64,000 nt of DNA, taken from assembly GCA_965229545.1 (NCBI GenBank), contig OZ245887.1, positions 558,001 to 622,000 of the forward strand, read 5' to 3'. Source of the DNA: Megaera sp965229545 (GTDB lineage: Bacteria; Pseudomonadota; Alphaproteobacteria; Rickettsiales; Rickettsiaceae). This document shows, piece after piece, positions 55,380-64,000 of this stretch; position 1 is the stretch's first letter; the number at the start of each line of letters is the position of its first letter. Made by a program: the position numbers and the translations under genes. The notes under the pieces are model-generated. The model was not told where the DNA came from. It saw only the letters and a program-made list of their open reading frames with translations, and ran no database searches.

Positions 55380-57107
55380 ATGAATTTTCAGCAGAATAAC
55401 ATTGAAAACCAATATAGTGATTATAATGTAAATATCCAAATAATTACGTTTATTGTTATCACTATGGTAATAATTTTAACGCTGGTAAACTTCATTAGAA
55501 TATATTCCAATGAAAAATCTGCATTATTAAAAGGAATGGCTGCCGAGGCTAACTCATTAAAAACAGTTTCTTCGAGCCAGTTAAGTTATTCTAAATACTT
55601 TACAAAACTAATAGGTAGAAATATAAAAGCAAATCCTACAGATTTAGTCCACATTAGAAAAACTCTAAAAACATCTTTTCTCTCTAAACATTTTAATTCG
55701 CTATTTGGATGGCGCAAATATAGCTGGGCTAATAACGAATATTTAGAATTAGTAACAAGTACTGAAGGTATTGCGGTGAATCCAAAAAACTATATTTCGT
55801 AGAAGATATAGTACACCAGATTGAGCAAAACAAAAAGATCAAAAGTTATGTAGATTTTCGTATTAGTAACACCCCTGGTAATCATAGTTTAAAATTAGTT
55901 AACCCAATATTTGATAAGTTAACAAAAAATTTTATAGGTGCAGTTGTTTTAAGTTATGATATTGATACGTTAGTTCAGAACCTAAATGATCGTAAAAAAG
56001 ATTCTAGTATTAATTTTACAATTGTCGACCAAAGTTTTGGTATTGTTGCTAAATCAAAGCCGATAATAGATAAAATAGTTGATGCTAACAATAACTTACC
56101 CCCTAAGTTACTACAAGCATTAAAAAAACAAGATCAGAATTTAGAAACCCTTAATCAAGATTATTCATATCTTGATATAGTAAATGGCTTAAATTATTTT
56201 ATAAAGCCACTAGAAGATTTTCCTTTTACAGTGATTATTAATATCGATAATAATTTTATAAAGAATAATATAGTTCAGAACCTTACAAAAAGGTTTCTTG
56301 AGGTCGGTTTCCTAGCCGGAGTCTGTTTTATAATTATTATTGCGATTTATAAAAGAGAAACTTCACTTAGAACAAAAGCCGAACAAGCTACAATTTTAGC
56401 AAATAATGCAACCAAAGCCAAGACTGATTTCCTTGCTTTTACAGCCCATGAAATAAGGTTCCCTTTAAGTTTTATTGTTACCGGTTCCGAGATTATGTCT
56501 AAGCAGTTATTTGGCAAGATACCGGCGGAATATACCAAATATGTCGAAGGGATACACAGCAATGCCCAAATAATTCTTGATTTTATTACCGATATTTTAG
56601 ATGAGAATCAAATAATTGAAGGCCAATTTAAAATAGTAAATTCTTTAAACAAGATATAATAATTCGAGCCACAGAACTTTATTCAGGGCAAAAAAATATC
56701 TCTATAATAACTGATTTTGAACCAAATTTACCTTTAGTAATTTGTGATAAGAAAAGGATTAGCCAAGTAATAGACAATTTAGTTAGTAACAGTATTAAAT
56801 ATTCTGATAAAAACACAGTTATTAACATATGTGTAAAAATGGATAAGGGACAAATGTTAATAGCTATTACAGGTCAAGGAGTAGGAATGAAACAGGAAGA
56901 AATACCTATTGCCTTGAGCAAATATGGTACAATCCATAGGCAGGATTATCAAAAAGGGGGATCTTATGGATTAGGGTTACCTATAGTTAAAATGCTACTG
57001 GCCGCTCATGATGCAATTTTAAATATAGATAGTACTACGGAAAAGAAACAACTGTAAAAATCATTTTCCCAAAATCCAAAATTGTTTATACTCAAAAAAA
57101 ACAGTAA
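55380..57107 (+). pseudogene. Sensor histidine kinase broken by at least three frameshifts
   Basis: Membrane sensor kinase remnant. The N-terminus has a membrane segment (VITMVIILTLVNFIRIY); a sensor domain follows, then a second membrane segment (FLAGVCFIIIIAIY). The H box is FTAHEIRFPLSFIV, the N box DNLVSNSIKYSD, the G1 box ITGQGVGMKQEEI, the G2 box GSYGLGLPIVKML. The frame breaks near 55798, near 56650 and near 57040, and can be followed to a TAA at 57105-57107, adjacent to the rodA start. In addition Phe replaces the usual Thr after HEIR. Probably not functional. Confidence 0.82.
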
Positions 57108-58226
57108 ATGGGTTATTATATAAAAGAAAAGTTTGTGATTAAGCTGCAAAAGGTCCCTTTTTCAATACCATTTTTAATAACAGTTATTTGTATTTACGGT
57201 TTTGTAATACTTTACTCTGCTGCAGGAGGACAAATAGAGCCATGGGCATATAGGCAAATAATAATTTTTTTAATATTCATGCCTTTAGCTTTAATAATTT
57301 CCATGCTAGATATTAGGTTTATCTATAAATTCTCATATTTTTTATATTTTTTTATTTTACTGCTTTTAATTGGGGTAGTAATTATCGGTAAAACAGCTAT
57401 GGGAGCCACCAGATGGATAGATCTTGGGTTATTTCACATCCAACCATCAGAGCCCACTAAAATAGCTATAGTACTGATGCTTGCTAGATATTTCCATAGT
57501 AGTAAAGAACAAAATATTTCTTCTATTTACACCCTAATCCCACCTATAATGGGAGTGCTAATTCCCGCAATCCTTATTATGAAACAACCAGATCTTGGAA
57601 CTGGAATAATCACCATAATAGTTGCGACTATTATCTTTTTCGCAGCAGGAGTTAGAAAGCTATATTTTATTATCTTAGGTATTGGCAGTTTAATCTTATT
57701 ACCTATCATTTGGACTTTATTACATAGGTATCAAAAAAATCGTGTTTTGATTTTTTTGGATCCAGATAGGGAGCCTCTTGGAGCAGGATATAACATTATC
57801 CAATCCAAAATAGCGATAGGATCAGGAGGATTTTGGGGAAAAGGGTTGTTAAATGGAACACAAAGCCATTTAAGTTTTCTACCGGAATATACTACTGATT
57901 TCATCTTTTCTTTCTTAACAGAGGAACTTGGTTTTATTGGAGGCTTAATTTTAATAATATTATACTTCATGGTAATTATGAGTTCACTAGCTATTGCAAT
58001 TAACACTAAATCAATATTTACAAAGTTAATGGTGATAGGCCTTATATCAATATTTTTTAGTCACGTGTTTATTAATATAGGAATGGTAATGGGTATGATG
58101 CCAGTAGTTGGTGTACCATTACCATTTATTTCATATGGTGGTACAATGATGGTATCAATGCTTATTAGTTTTGGTTTAATTATGAATGCTAGCATTCATC
58201 AACATAGTAATTTGCACACCAATTAA
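57108..58226 (+). CDS. rodA: Rod-shape peptidoglycan polymerase RodA (SEDS)
   Basis: Glycosyltransferase that polymerises glycan with PBP2 during elongation. About ten membrane segments are seen over 372 residues. The SEDS motifs QPSEPTKIAIVLMLA near residue 115 and the C-terminal PFISYGGTMMVSMLISFGL are present. It starts directly after the stop of the broken kinase frame and is 2 bases before mreD. Confidence 0.93.
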   Translation: MGYYIKEKFVIKLQKVPFSIPFLITVICIYGFVILYSAAGGQIEPWAYRQIIIFLIFMPLALIISMLDIRFIYKFSYFLYFFILLLLIGVVIIGKTAMGATRWIDLGLFHIQPSEPTKIAIVLMLARYFHSSKEQNISSIYTLIPPIMGVLIPAILIMKQPDLGTGIITIIVATIIFFAAGVRKLYFIILGIGSLILLPIIWTLLHRYQKNRVLIFLDPDREPLGAGYNIIQSKIAIGSGGFWGKGLLNGTQSHLSFLPEYTTDFIFSFLTEELGFIGGLILIILYFMVIMSSLAIAINTKSIFTKLMVIGLISIFFSHVFINIGMVMGMMPVVGVPLPFISYGGTMMVSMLISFGLIMNASIHQHSNLHTN

Positions 58227-58228
58227 TT

Positions 58229-58744
58229 ATGTACAGATCATCAATCAAAGCATTATTAGTTCTTATTTCAGGAGCTTATATATTTTTAATTTGTTTAATA
58301 CCGTTAAAATTATATAAAATAGGTTTAATTAACATATTTGGCGAGATTTTTCCTGCGTTTGATATAGTAATTATTTATTATTTTTCGACTTATACTAATA
58401 TTAGATACTGGATATTATTTATTATCGGAATTATATTAGATCATGTACATCAAGCACCGATTGGCCTTAATTCGCTTACTTTTATTACTGTAAATATTCT
58501 TCTAAATTATACAAGCAGATGGTTTATTCTAAAAGACGAAGCTACGAATATCTTAATCTTTTGCGCATATAGTTTGCTCATTATAGGCTTTAAATATATA
58601 ATTTTCCTGGCAAAAAATAATTATGGTTTTGAAGGGTTCTCAATTTATTTTTACTACCTAACGACAATCTTTTCATATCCAATATTACGATTTCTAATTG
58701 ACAAACCTATTACTGCATTAACCAGATATAGATATGCTGGATAA
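58229..58744 (+). CDS. mreD: Rod-shape-determining protein MreD
   Basis: Membrane protein of 171 residues with about five hydrophobic segments. MreD proteins vary; the assignment uses FPAFDIVIIYYFSTYTN, GLNSLTFITVNILL and the position between rodA and mrdA. Its stop overlaps the mrdA start by 11 bases. mreB and mreC are not in this window. Confidence 0.82.
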   Translation: MYRSSIKALLVLISGAYIFLICLIPLKLYKIGLINIFGEIFPAFDIVIIYYFSTYTNIRYWILFIIGIILDHVHQAPIGLNSLTFITVNILLNYTSRWFILKDEATNILIFCAYSLLIIGFKYIIFLAKNNYGFEGFSIYFYYLTTIFSYPILRFLIDKPITALTRYRYAG

Positions 58745-60521
58745 AACTACTATTAAAGGACAACTTATTTCTAGACGTACTTTTATAATTGGAGTAGGTA
58801 AATTTGCTTTTTTACTTTTGCTAGTAGGCAGAATGTTTTACATGCAATTCATTAAAAAAAACGAGTATAAAACGCTCTCGGATCAGAACCGCATAAGAAT
58901 GATAGTTATGCTCCCTAGTAGAGGACAGATTTATGACAAGCATATGCAATTAATTGCTAAAAATAATACTTGTTTCAGGTTATTATTAGATAAAAATATC
59001 AGCCTGTCTTTTGAAGAAGAATTAAAAGATGTCGCAGAAATGCTTGAATTGGATACTGATCAAATAAAAGAAATTAGTAATAGAGTAAAAAGAGCAGAGA
59101 GAAGAATCCCTGTATTAGTAATGGATTATCTAAACTGGCATCAAGTCTCCATGATAGAAGAACGCAAGGAGGTTTTAAAATCGCTATTTGTTGATACAGG
59201 AAATATCAGATTCTATAAATATGCCGAAAATATGGCCCACTTACTTGGTTATATGGGAAGAATTGAAAAAAACGAAAAAAATGATTTTGCTTTTGTAGAA
59301 GAAAATTTCAGGACTGGAAAAAACGGCATAGAGAAATTTTATGAAGAAACATTACGGGGAAATTTCGGTTATAAACAGATTGAGGTTAACGCTTATGGTA
59401 AATATGTAAGGGAATTGTCAGAAGGTAAACCTTTATCAGGTACCAATCTATATTTGAATATAGATGCAGAATTACAAAAAAATATTACACCATACTTAAA
59501 TTCCAAAGGTTGTAGTGCCATTGTAATGGATTGCCAAGACGGTAGCGTTTTAGTTTCTAATTCTACGCCTTCTTATAATCCTAATAATTTTAATTTTTTA
59601 TCAAATAAATATTGGTCGGATTTAAACCAAAACCCACATAAACCACTAATAAATAAAACAATCCACAGTCTTTATCCTCCTGGTTCAATATTTAAAATAA
59701 TTACAATCCTCGCTGCGCTGGAAGCAGGAATAAACCCTTCCCATACCATAAATTGTAATGGAGGACCAGCCTTAGGGGGAAATGGTTTTAGATGCGGAAA
59801 AAAAACTGGTCACGGTTTCTTAAATATGCATGATGCAACAAAATACTCCTGTAATATTTATATGTTTGAAATTGCAAAAATTATAGGACCACAAAAAATT
59901 ATTAATTTAGCCCAAAAATTTGGTTTTGGATCAAATACCAGTATTGATTTACCATCTGAGCTTACAGGTTTTGTCCCAACCCTAGAATGGAAAAAGAAGC
60001 AATTTAATAACAAATGGACGCTAGGAGATACATTTAATTTATCAATTGGACAAGGGTTTTTATTATGTACCCCTATACAACTGGCAAGATTTATAACTGC
60101 TATAGCTACAGACGGTAAATTATATACCCCTAAAGTTGCTAAATCTGAAGCAGAATATATCAATCTTAGTCTGGAAAAGGAGCATATAGCTTTTATAAAA
60201 GAAGCTTTATATAGCACTGTTAACACATTAGGTGGAACTGGCTATGGAGGAAGGCTAAACCATAATACATTGCGTATGGCTGGCAAGACCGGTACCGCCC
60301 AGGTAGTAGCCAAAAAAAATACTAACGATGATCTTAGTAGATCTGATATAGCATGGAATCGAAGAAACCACGCTATTTTTGCCGGTTACGCACCTTCAAA
60401 TAATCCTAAATACACTGTAACAGTATATTATGATCATGGAGGAGGAGGAGGGAAAGCTGCTGTTCCTATAGCCAAGGCAGTAATGGAACAAATTTTAGAA
60501 AAATACCCGCAAATATATTAA
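58734..60521 (+). CDS. mrdA: Penicillin-binding protein 2 (peptidoglycan transpeptidase)
   Basis: Transpeptidase partner of RodA. One N-terminal membrane segment (about residues 17-37) is followed by the pedestal domain with PSRGQIYDKHMQLIAKN. The transpeptidase motifs are SxxK in PPGSIFKII, SxN in YSCNIYMFE, and KTG in AGKTGTAQVV. The 595 residues are normal. It ends rodA-mreD-mrdA, a cell-elongation unit. Confidence 0.95.
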   Translation: MLDKTTIKGQLISRRTFIIGVGKFAFLLLLVGRMFYMQFIKKNEYKTLSDQNRIRMIVMLPSRGQIYDKHMQLIAKNNTCFRLLLDKNISLSFEEELKDVAEMLELDTDQIKEISNRVKRAERRIPVLVMDYLNWHQVSMIEERKEVLKSLFVDTGNIRFYKYAENMAHLLGYMGRIEKNEKNDFAFVEENFRTGKNGIEKFYEETLRGNFGYKQIEVNAYGKYVRELSEGKPLSGTNLYLNIDAELQKNITPYLNSKGCSAIVMDCQDGSVLVSNSTPSYNPNNFNFLSNKYWSDLNQNPHKPLINKTIHSLYPPGSIFKIITILAALEAGINPSHTINCNGGPALGGNGFRCGKKTGHGFLNMHDATKYSCNIYMFEIAKIIGPQKIINLAQKFGFGSNTSIDLPSELTGFVPTLEWKKKQFNNKWTLGDTFNLSIGQGFLLCTPIQLARFITAIATDGKLYTPKVAKSEAEYINLSLEKEHIAFIKEALYSTVNTLGGTGYGGRLNHNTLRMAGKTGTAQVVAKKNTNDDLSRSDIAWNRRNHAIFAGYAPSNNPKYTVTVYYDHGGGGGKAAVPIAKAVMEQILEKYPQIY

Positions 60522-60626
60522 TTACCTATAGCTTCAAATCTAAATAAAAAAAGAAAGCAATTGAATATAAGATTTTATCCTCATATATTCTAGCTGTACC
60601 TTTAGTAAAATAACGAGAGAAAAACA

Positions 60627-61787
60627 ATGCTCGAGAAATATGCGTGTATACCAGAAAAAACAAGGGGAAGAATATACCCTGAAAAACCAACACCTTATAG
60701 GAATGAATTCCAAAGGGATAGAGATCGTATAATTCACTCTAATTCTTTTAAAAGACTGCAATATAAAACACAGGTATTTGTTAACCATGAGGGAGATCAT
60801 TATAGAAACCGGCTTACACATTCTATAGAAACATCATCAATTGCAAGATCATTATGTAAAGCTCTTAATTTATCCGATGATTTGGCAGAAGGAGTAGCCC
60901 TTGCTCATGATCTTGGCCATTCACCTTTTGGCCATGCTGGGGAGGAAGCTTTAAATGAATGTATGAAAGATTATGGCGGATTCTCCCATAATGCCCACTC
61001 ATTTAAGATCTTAACATATTTAGAGAACAAATACGCAGCCTATAATGGGTTGAATTTAACTTGGGAAGTATTAGAAGGAATTATAAAACATAACGGCCCT
61101 CTTGCTCCTAAAGACCTCTCCAAATATATTGCTGATTACGACGCTATACACCATCTTGATTTAAAAAAATATTCTTCTGCCGAAGCGCAAATTGCTTCTC
61201 TTTCAGATGATGTAGCTTACATTACCCACGATTTAGAGGATAGTATAGGAGCAGAAATCATAACTTATAAAGATCTAGAAGAGTTAGAATTACTAGCTCA
61301 ATATATTCATACCATTAAAAACGAGTATAAAGATATAGATAAAGCACGGTTAATTTACGAAGTAGCACGCAAGTTAACTCATCATTTGATAAACAGCCTC
61401 TTATCACAAACGAGAGAGAATGTTAGAAAATATAAAATTGAAACAGAATCAGATATACGCAATTTAGGACGTCCATTAGTAGAATTTACCGAAAATACTA
61501 TTAATGAAGTTAAACTGATAAAAGAGCTATTATTTAAAAAAGTTTACAAGCACCATCGGGTTGTAGCTGTTACGTTGCAATGCCAGAATATTGTTAAAAG
61601 TCTTTTTAAATTGTATGCCGAAAATATAAACTTATTACCTTTTAGCTGGCGTCAAATAATAAAAGATGATGTAAATAATTCAGAAATGGCTATAATAGCC
61701 GATTATATAGCTGGTATGACTGATAGATATGCAATAAAACAATATCAGTCATTTTACAATTTAAAATTTGCAAATGCTGATCTATGA
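60627..61787 (+). CDS. dgt: dGTP triphosphohydrolase-like protein (HD domain)
   Basis: Hydrolyses dGTP, or dNTPs in general, to nucleoside and triphosphate. The HD-domain ligands appear in RNRLTHSIETSSIARSL and ALAHDLGHSPFGHAGEEAL near residue 95, with LSDDVAYITHDLED near residue 200. The 386 residues fit the alphaproteobacterial type II form. It overlaps argS by 4 bases (ATGA). Confidence 0.93.
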   Translation: MLEKYACIPEKTRGRIYPEKPTPYRNEFQRDRDRIIHSNSFKRLQYKTQVFVNHEGDHYRNRLTHSIETSSIARSLCKALNLSDDLAEGVALAHDLGHSPFGHAGEEALNECMKDYGGFSHNAHSFKILTYLENKYAAYNGLNLTWEVLEGIIKHNGPLAPKDLSKYIADYDAIHHLDLKKYSSAEAQIASLSDDVAYITHDLEDSIGAEIITYKDLEELELLAQYIHTIKNEYKDIDKARLIYEVARKLTHHLINSLLSQTRENVRKYKIETESDIRNLGRPLVEFTENTINEVKLIKELLFKKVYKHHRVVAVTLQCQNIVKSLFKLYAENINLLPFSWRQIIKDDVNNSEMAIIADYIAGMTDRYAIKQYQSFYNLKFANADL

Positions 61788-63517
61788 ATATATTTAAGGA
61801 ATTAGGAAGTGATCTTAAAAAGAGATGTTTAGAAATCTGTACTGATCCAGAAATTTGGAATCAAGCCACTTTGGAAGCTCCTAAGGATCCGTTAAACGGT
61901 GATATCTCAACTAATATAGCAATGCTAATTGCTGCAAAAACTGGGGAAAATCCTAGAGAAATAGCTATTAAATTCAAAGAATTACTAACTGATATACCTT
62001 ACGTTGCCCATATAGAAGTCGCAGGCCCTGGTTTCATTAACTTTACCATAAAGGCAGAAAAATGGCACGATTGCATAAAAAGTATACTTAATAATAATAA
62101 AAATTTCTGGGAAGTTAATGTTGGTAAAGGTACAAAAGTAAACGTTGAATATGTTTCTGCTAACCCTACTGGCCCAATGCATATTGGCCATGCCAGAGGA
62201 GCAGTTTATGGCGATGCACTAGCAAATATTCTCAAAAAATGTGGATACGAAGTTACTAAGGAATATTATGTAAATGATGCTGGTTCGCAAATTGAAACAC
62301 TAATTGATAGTTTGTTAATTCGTTATAAGGAAGCCTTAAACGGTGAAAAGGCTGTAATCCCTGAGGGCTTTTATCCTGGTGAGTATCTAGCTGTAGTAGG
62401 TAAAAAACTAGCAACAGATTATGGTTCTAAACTGCTTGACATGGATGAGAATTCAATGCGTCAGAAGCTGAGAAAAATTGCAGTTTCGGAAATGTTAGAA
62501 TTAATTAAGCGTAATCTTGAAAAATTGGGAGTTAAACACGATGTTTTTACTTCCGAACAAAGCTTACATGATACCGGTAAAATAGATGAAGCGGTTGCAA
62601 TTCTAACTAAAATGGGCTTAATATATTATGGTACTCTCCCGCCTCCTAAAGGAAAAATAGATGAAAATTGGCAAGAAAAAGAACAATTATTGCTAAGATC
62701 CTCTAATTACGGTGACGATCAAGATAGACCTATCCAAAAAAGCGACGGCTCATGGTCTTATCTAGCTGCAGATTTTGCTTACGCAAAGGATAAGATAGAC
62801 CGAGGTTTTGAGTATTTAATTTATATATTAGGAGCTGATCATAGCGGCTACGTTAAACGAATAAAAGCTGTTATTGAAGCTCTTAGTCAAGGTAAAGTAA
62901 AAAGTGACATACGTACTAGTCAGCTTGTTAATTTTGTCAAGGGAACTGAACCGATTAAAATGTCAAAAAGAAGTGGGAATTTCATGACTGTGAGCGACGT
63001 AATAAATGAAGTTGGTAAAGATATTATCCGCTTTATTATGCTTACCCGCAGAAATGATGTCACATTAGATTTTGATTTTGCAAAAGTTAAGGAACAATCC
63101 AAAGACAATCCAGTATTTTATGTACAATATGCTCATGTGCGGGCTAAATCCATTTTAGCAAAAGCAAAAGAAACTATTCCTTCAGCTTATGAAGTTTTTA
63201 CAAATAGAGAATTTAACCTGTCACTTCTTAATTCAGAAGAAGAAATTCAGTTAATTAAACTTCTTGCTTCTTGGCCAAAAATCTTATCTTCCTCCGCCAT
63301 TACACGGGAACCACAAAAAATTGCTTATTATTTAATTGATATTGCTTCTAGATTTCATGCTATCTGGAATCTGGGCAAAGAAAATAACGATTATCGATTT
63401 AATATAGAGGATAACCTAGAACTAACAGCAGCAAGATTAGCCTTGGGAGAAAGTATAAGAAAAGTAATAGCTAGTGGATTTGAACTAATAGGAGTTACTC
63501 CTATGGACAAAATGTGA
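61784..63517 (+). CDS. argS: Arginine--tRNA ligase
   Basis: Class I synthetase. The HIGH motif is NPTGPMHIGHARGA near residue 127, and PIKMSKRSGNF is the KMSKS-like loop near residue 390. The N-terminal Add1 domain and the C-terminal anticodon-binding domain with AARLALGESIRKVIASG are present. The 577 residues are normal. It is coupled to dgt; in related genomes SPOR-domain or exonuclease genes sometimes follow, but here tatD converges. Confidence 0.96.
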   Translation: MNIFKELGSDLKKRCLEICTDPEIWNQATLEAPKDPLNGDISTNIAMLIAAKTGENPREIAIKFKELLTDIPYVAHIEVAGPGFINFTIKAEKWHDCIKSILNNNKNFWEVNVGKGTKVNVEYVSANPTGPMHIGHARGAVYGDALANILKKCGYEVTKEYYVNDAGSQIETLIDSLLIRYKEALNGEKAVIPEGFYPGEYLAVVGKKLATDYGSKLLDMDENSMRQKLRKIAVSEMLELIKRNLEKLGVKHDVFTSEQSLHDTGKIDEAVAILTKMGLIYYGTLPPPKGKIDENWQEKEQLLLRSSNYGDDQDRPIQKSDGSWSYLAADFAYAKDKIDRGFEYLIYILGADHSGYVKRIKAVIEALSQGKVKSDIRTSQLVNFVKGTEPIKMSKRSGNFMTVSDVINEVGKDIIRFIMLTRRNDVTLDFDFAKVKEQSKDNPVFYVQYAHVRAKSILAKAKETIPSAYEVFTNREFNLSLLNSEEEIQLIKLLASWPKILSSSAITREPQKIAYYLIDIASRFHAIWNLGKENNDYRFNIEDNLELTAARLALGESIRKVIASGFELIGVTPMDKM

Positions 63518-63552
63518 AGTATAATAAATTTTTGAAGCGTTGAGGTTTAACT

Positions 63553-63567
63553 CTTTATTTCATAAAG
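63553..63567. terminator. Possible bidirectional terminator between argS and tatD
   Basis: CTTTAT and ATAAAG pair around a TTC loop, between the convergent argS and tatD stop codons. The stem is short and AT-only, with no clean T tract, so this is a weak call. Confidence 0.3.
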
Positions 63568-63575
63568 ATTAAATT

Positions 63576-64000
63576 TCAACTATTTTCAATTATCTCACTA
63601 GACAAATTACTAATCTTAGAAGCTTTATTAAACAGTGTAAAAAAATTATCGGTAGTTTGTTTAGCGCATTCTATAAAAGTTATTCCTTTTAAATTAGCAA
63701 TGGCTTCTACAACGTATTTTACATAAGAGGGTTCATTTGTTTTCCCTCTGTTAGGAACGGGTGCAAGATATGGAGAATCAGTTTCGACTAGAAGTCTATC
63801 TAAAGGTATAAATTTAATAATAGACCTTAGTTCATCAGCATTTTTAAAAGTAACAATTCCAGCAACTGAAATATAGAAATCAAGATCTAGTATTTTTCGA
63901 GCAAATCTCTCTGAAGCTGTAAAACAATGAATAAGACCAAGAAAATTGTCAGTTTTTTTGTATGAAGCTATTATAGCATAAGTATCTTCTTCAGCTTCTC
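63576..64000 (-). CDS. tatD: TatD-family metal-dependent hydrolase (3' part, runs off the window)
   Basis: C-terminal 141 codons of a TatD DNase-family protein; the start lies beyond 64000. The metal-site segment LLVETDSPYLAPVPNRGKTN with Asp and the proline-rich loop is diagnostic. EPSYVKYVVEAIA and the C-terminus EIIEN follow. Members act as 3'-5' exonucleases or D-aminoacyl-tRNA deacylase relatives. It converges on argS with 58 bases between stop codons. Confidence 0.88.
   Translation of the reverse strand, partial: EAEEDTYAIIASYKKTDNFLGLIHCFTASERFARKILDLDFYISVAGIVTFKNADELRSIIKFIPLDRLLVETDSPYLAPVPNRGKTNEPSYVKYVVEAIANLKGITFIECAKQTTDNFFTLFNKASKISNLSSEIIENS

Noticed and set aside
58055..58070. 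CACGTG in rodA (and in greA near 12196) as further parS sites
   Set aside because: Only the central hexamer matches; the flanking TTT/AAA arms of parS are missing.

Overview
The window reads as chromosomal DNA of an obligate intracellular alphaproteobacterium of the order Rickettsiales, most likely Rickettsiaceae (Rickettsia or a close relative such as Megaira or a Torix-type lineage). This rests on the strong AT bias, the gene families present (TIGR01459 HAD protein, RMD1/DUF155 protein, DUF2312/GapR, HflKC-HtrA block, IscR with two tandem cysteine desulfurases, class D beta-lactamase, BioY), the mix of compact housekeeping operons with pseudogenes, and the load of insertion sequences. I cannot fix the genus from sequence alone. 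I saw no rRNA, tRNA or CRISPR array.

Layout. 1-13.6 kb: rnpA end, gyrB, a HAD phosphatase, tsaE, the lipid A/Kdo genes lpxL-lpxK-waaA, rpoD-dnaG-polyprenol kinase-like gene, then greA and rpoH. 14-26.5 kb: AGCS amino-acid symporter, an anchored protein of unknown role, hisS, an ErpA-like Fe-S carrier, infA, gapR-like gene, a rhodanese, an Mrp ATPase, hflK-hflC followed by a broken htrA, trhO and a divergent response regulator. 26.5-35.8 kb: an IS-rich block. An IS21-family element carries an IS630-family double insertion inside istA. It abuts the wreck of a two-gene type I secretion ABC transporter operon, which is also hit by a third IS630 copy and an IS256-family copy. The IS256 end supplies the last codons of ksgA. 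35.8-40.2 kb: the Fe-S assembly operon iscR-nifS-like-iscS-iscU-iscA-ksgA on the minus strand, with a clear IscR type 1 operator upstream. 40.3-45.7 kb: a frameshifted lipoprotein with 2H-phosphoesterase motifs, DUF1284-bioY, a DUF155 protein, a truncated comEC remnant ended by a second IS256 copy, and a frameshifted class D beta-lactamase. 46-55.3 kb: rplU-rpmA, ettA, transaldolase, parB-parA-rsmG-mnmG with two parS-like sites, ndk and cysS. 55.4-64 kb: a multiply frameshifted sensor kinase, the cell-elongation genes rodA-mreD-mrdA, dgt, argS and the 3' part of a tatD-family gene.

How it fits together. The intact genes cover replication and segregation (gyrB, dnaG, parAB/parS, gapR), transcription (rpoD, rpoH, greA), translation and tRNA maturation (hisS, cysS, argS, infA, rplU, rpmA, mnmG, rsmG, tsaE, trhO, ksgA), Fe-S supply, envelope synthesis, and uptake of host amino acids and biotin. 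The broken genes are accessory: secretion, DNA uptake, signalling, beta-lactamase and periplasmic protease. I found no convincing new defence or mobile system. The most informative signals are the IscR operator, the parS pair, the IS256-derived stop codons, the shared frameshift of both IS256 copies, and the inverted IS630 pair.
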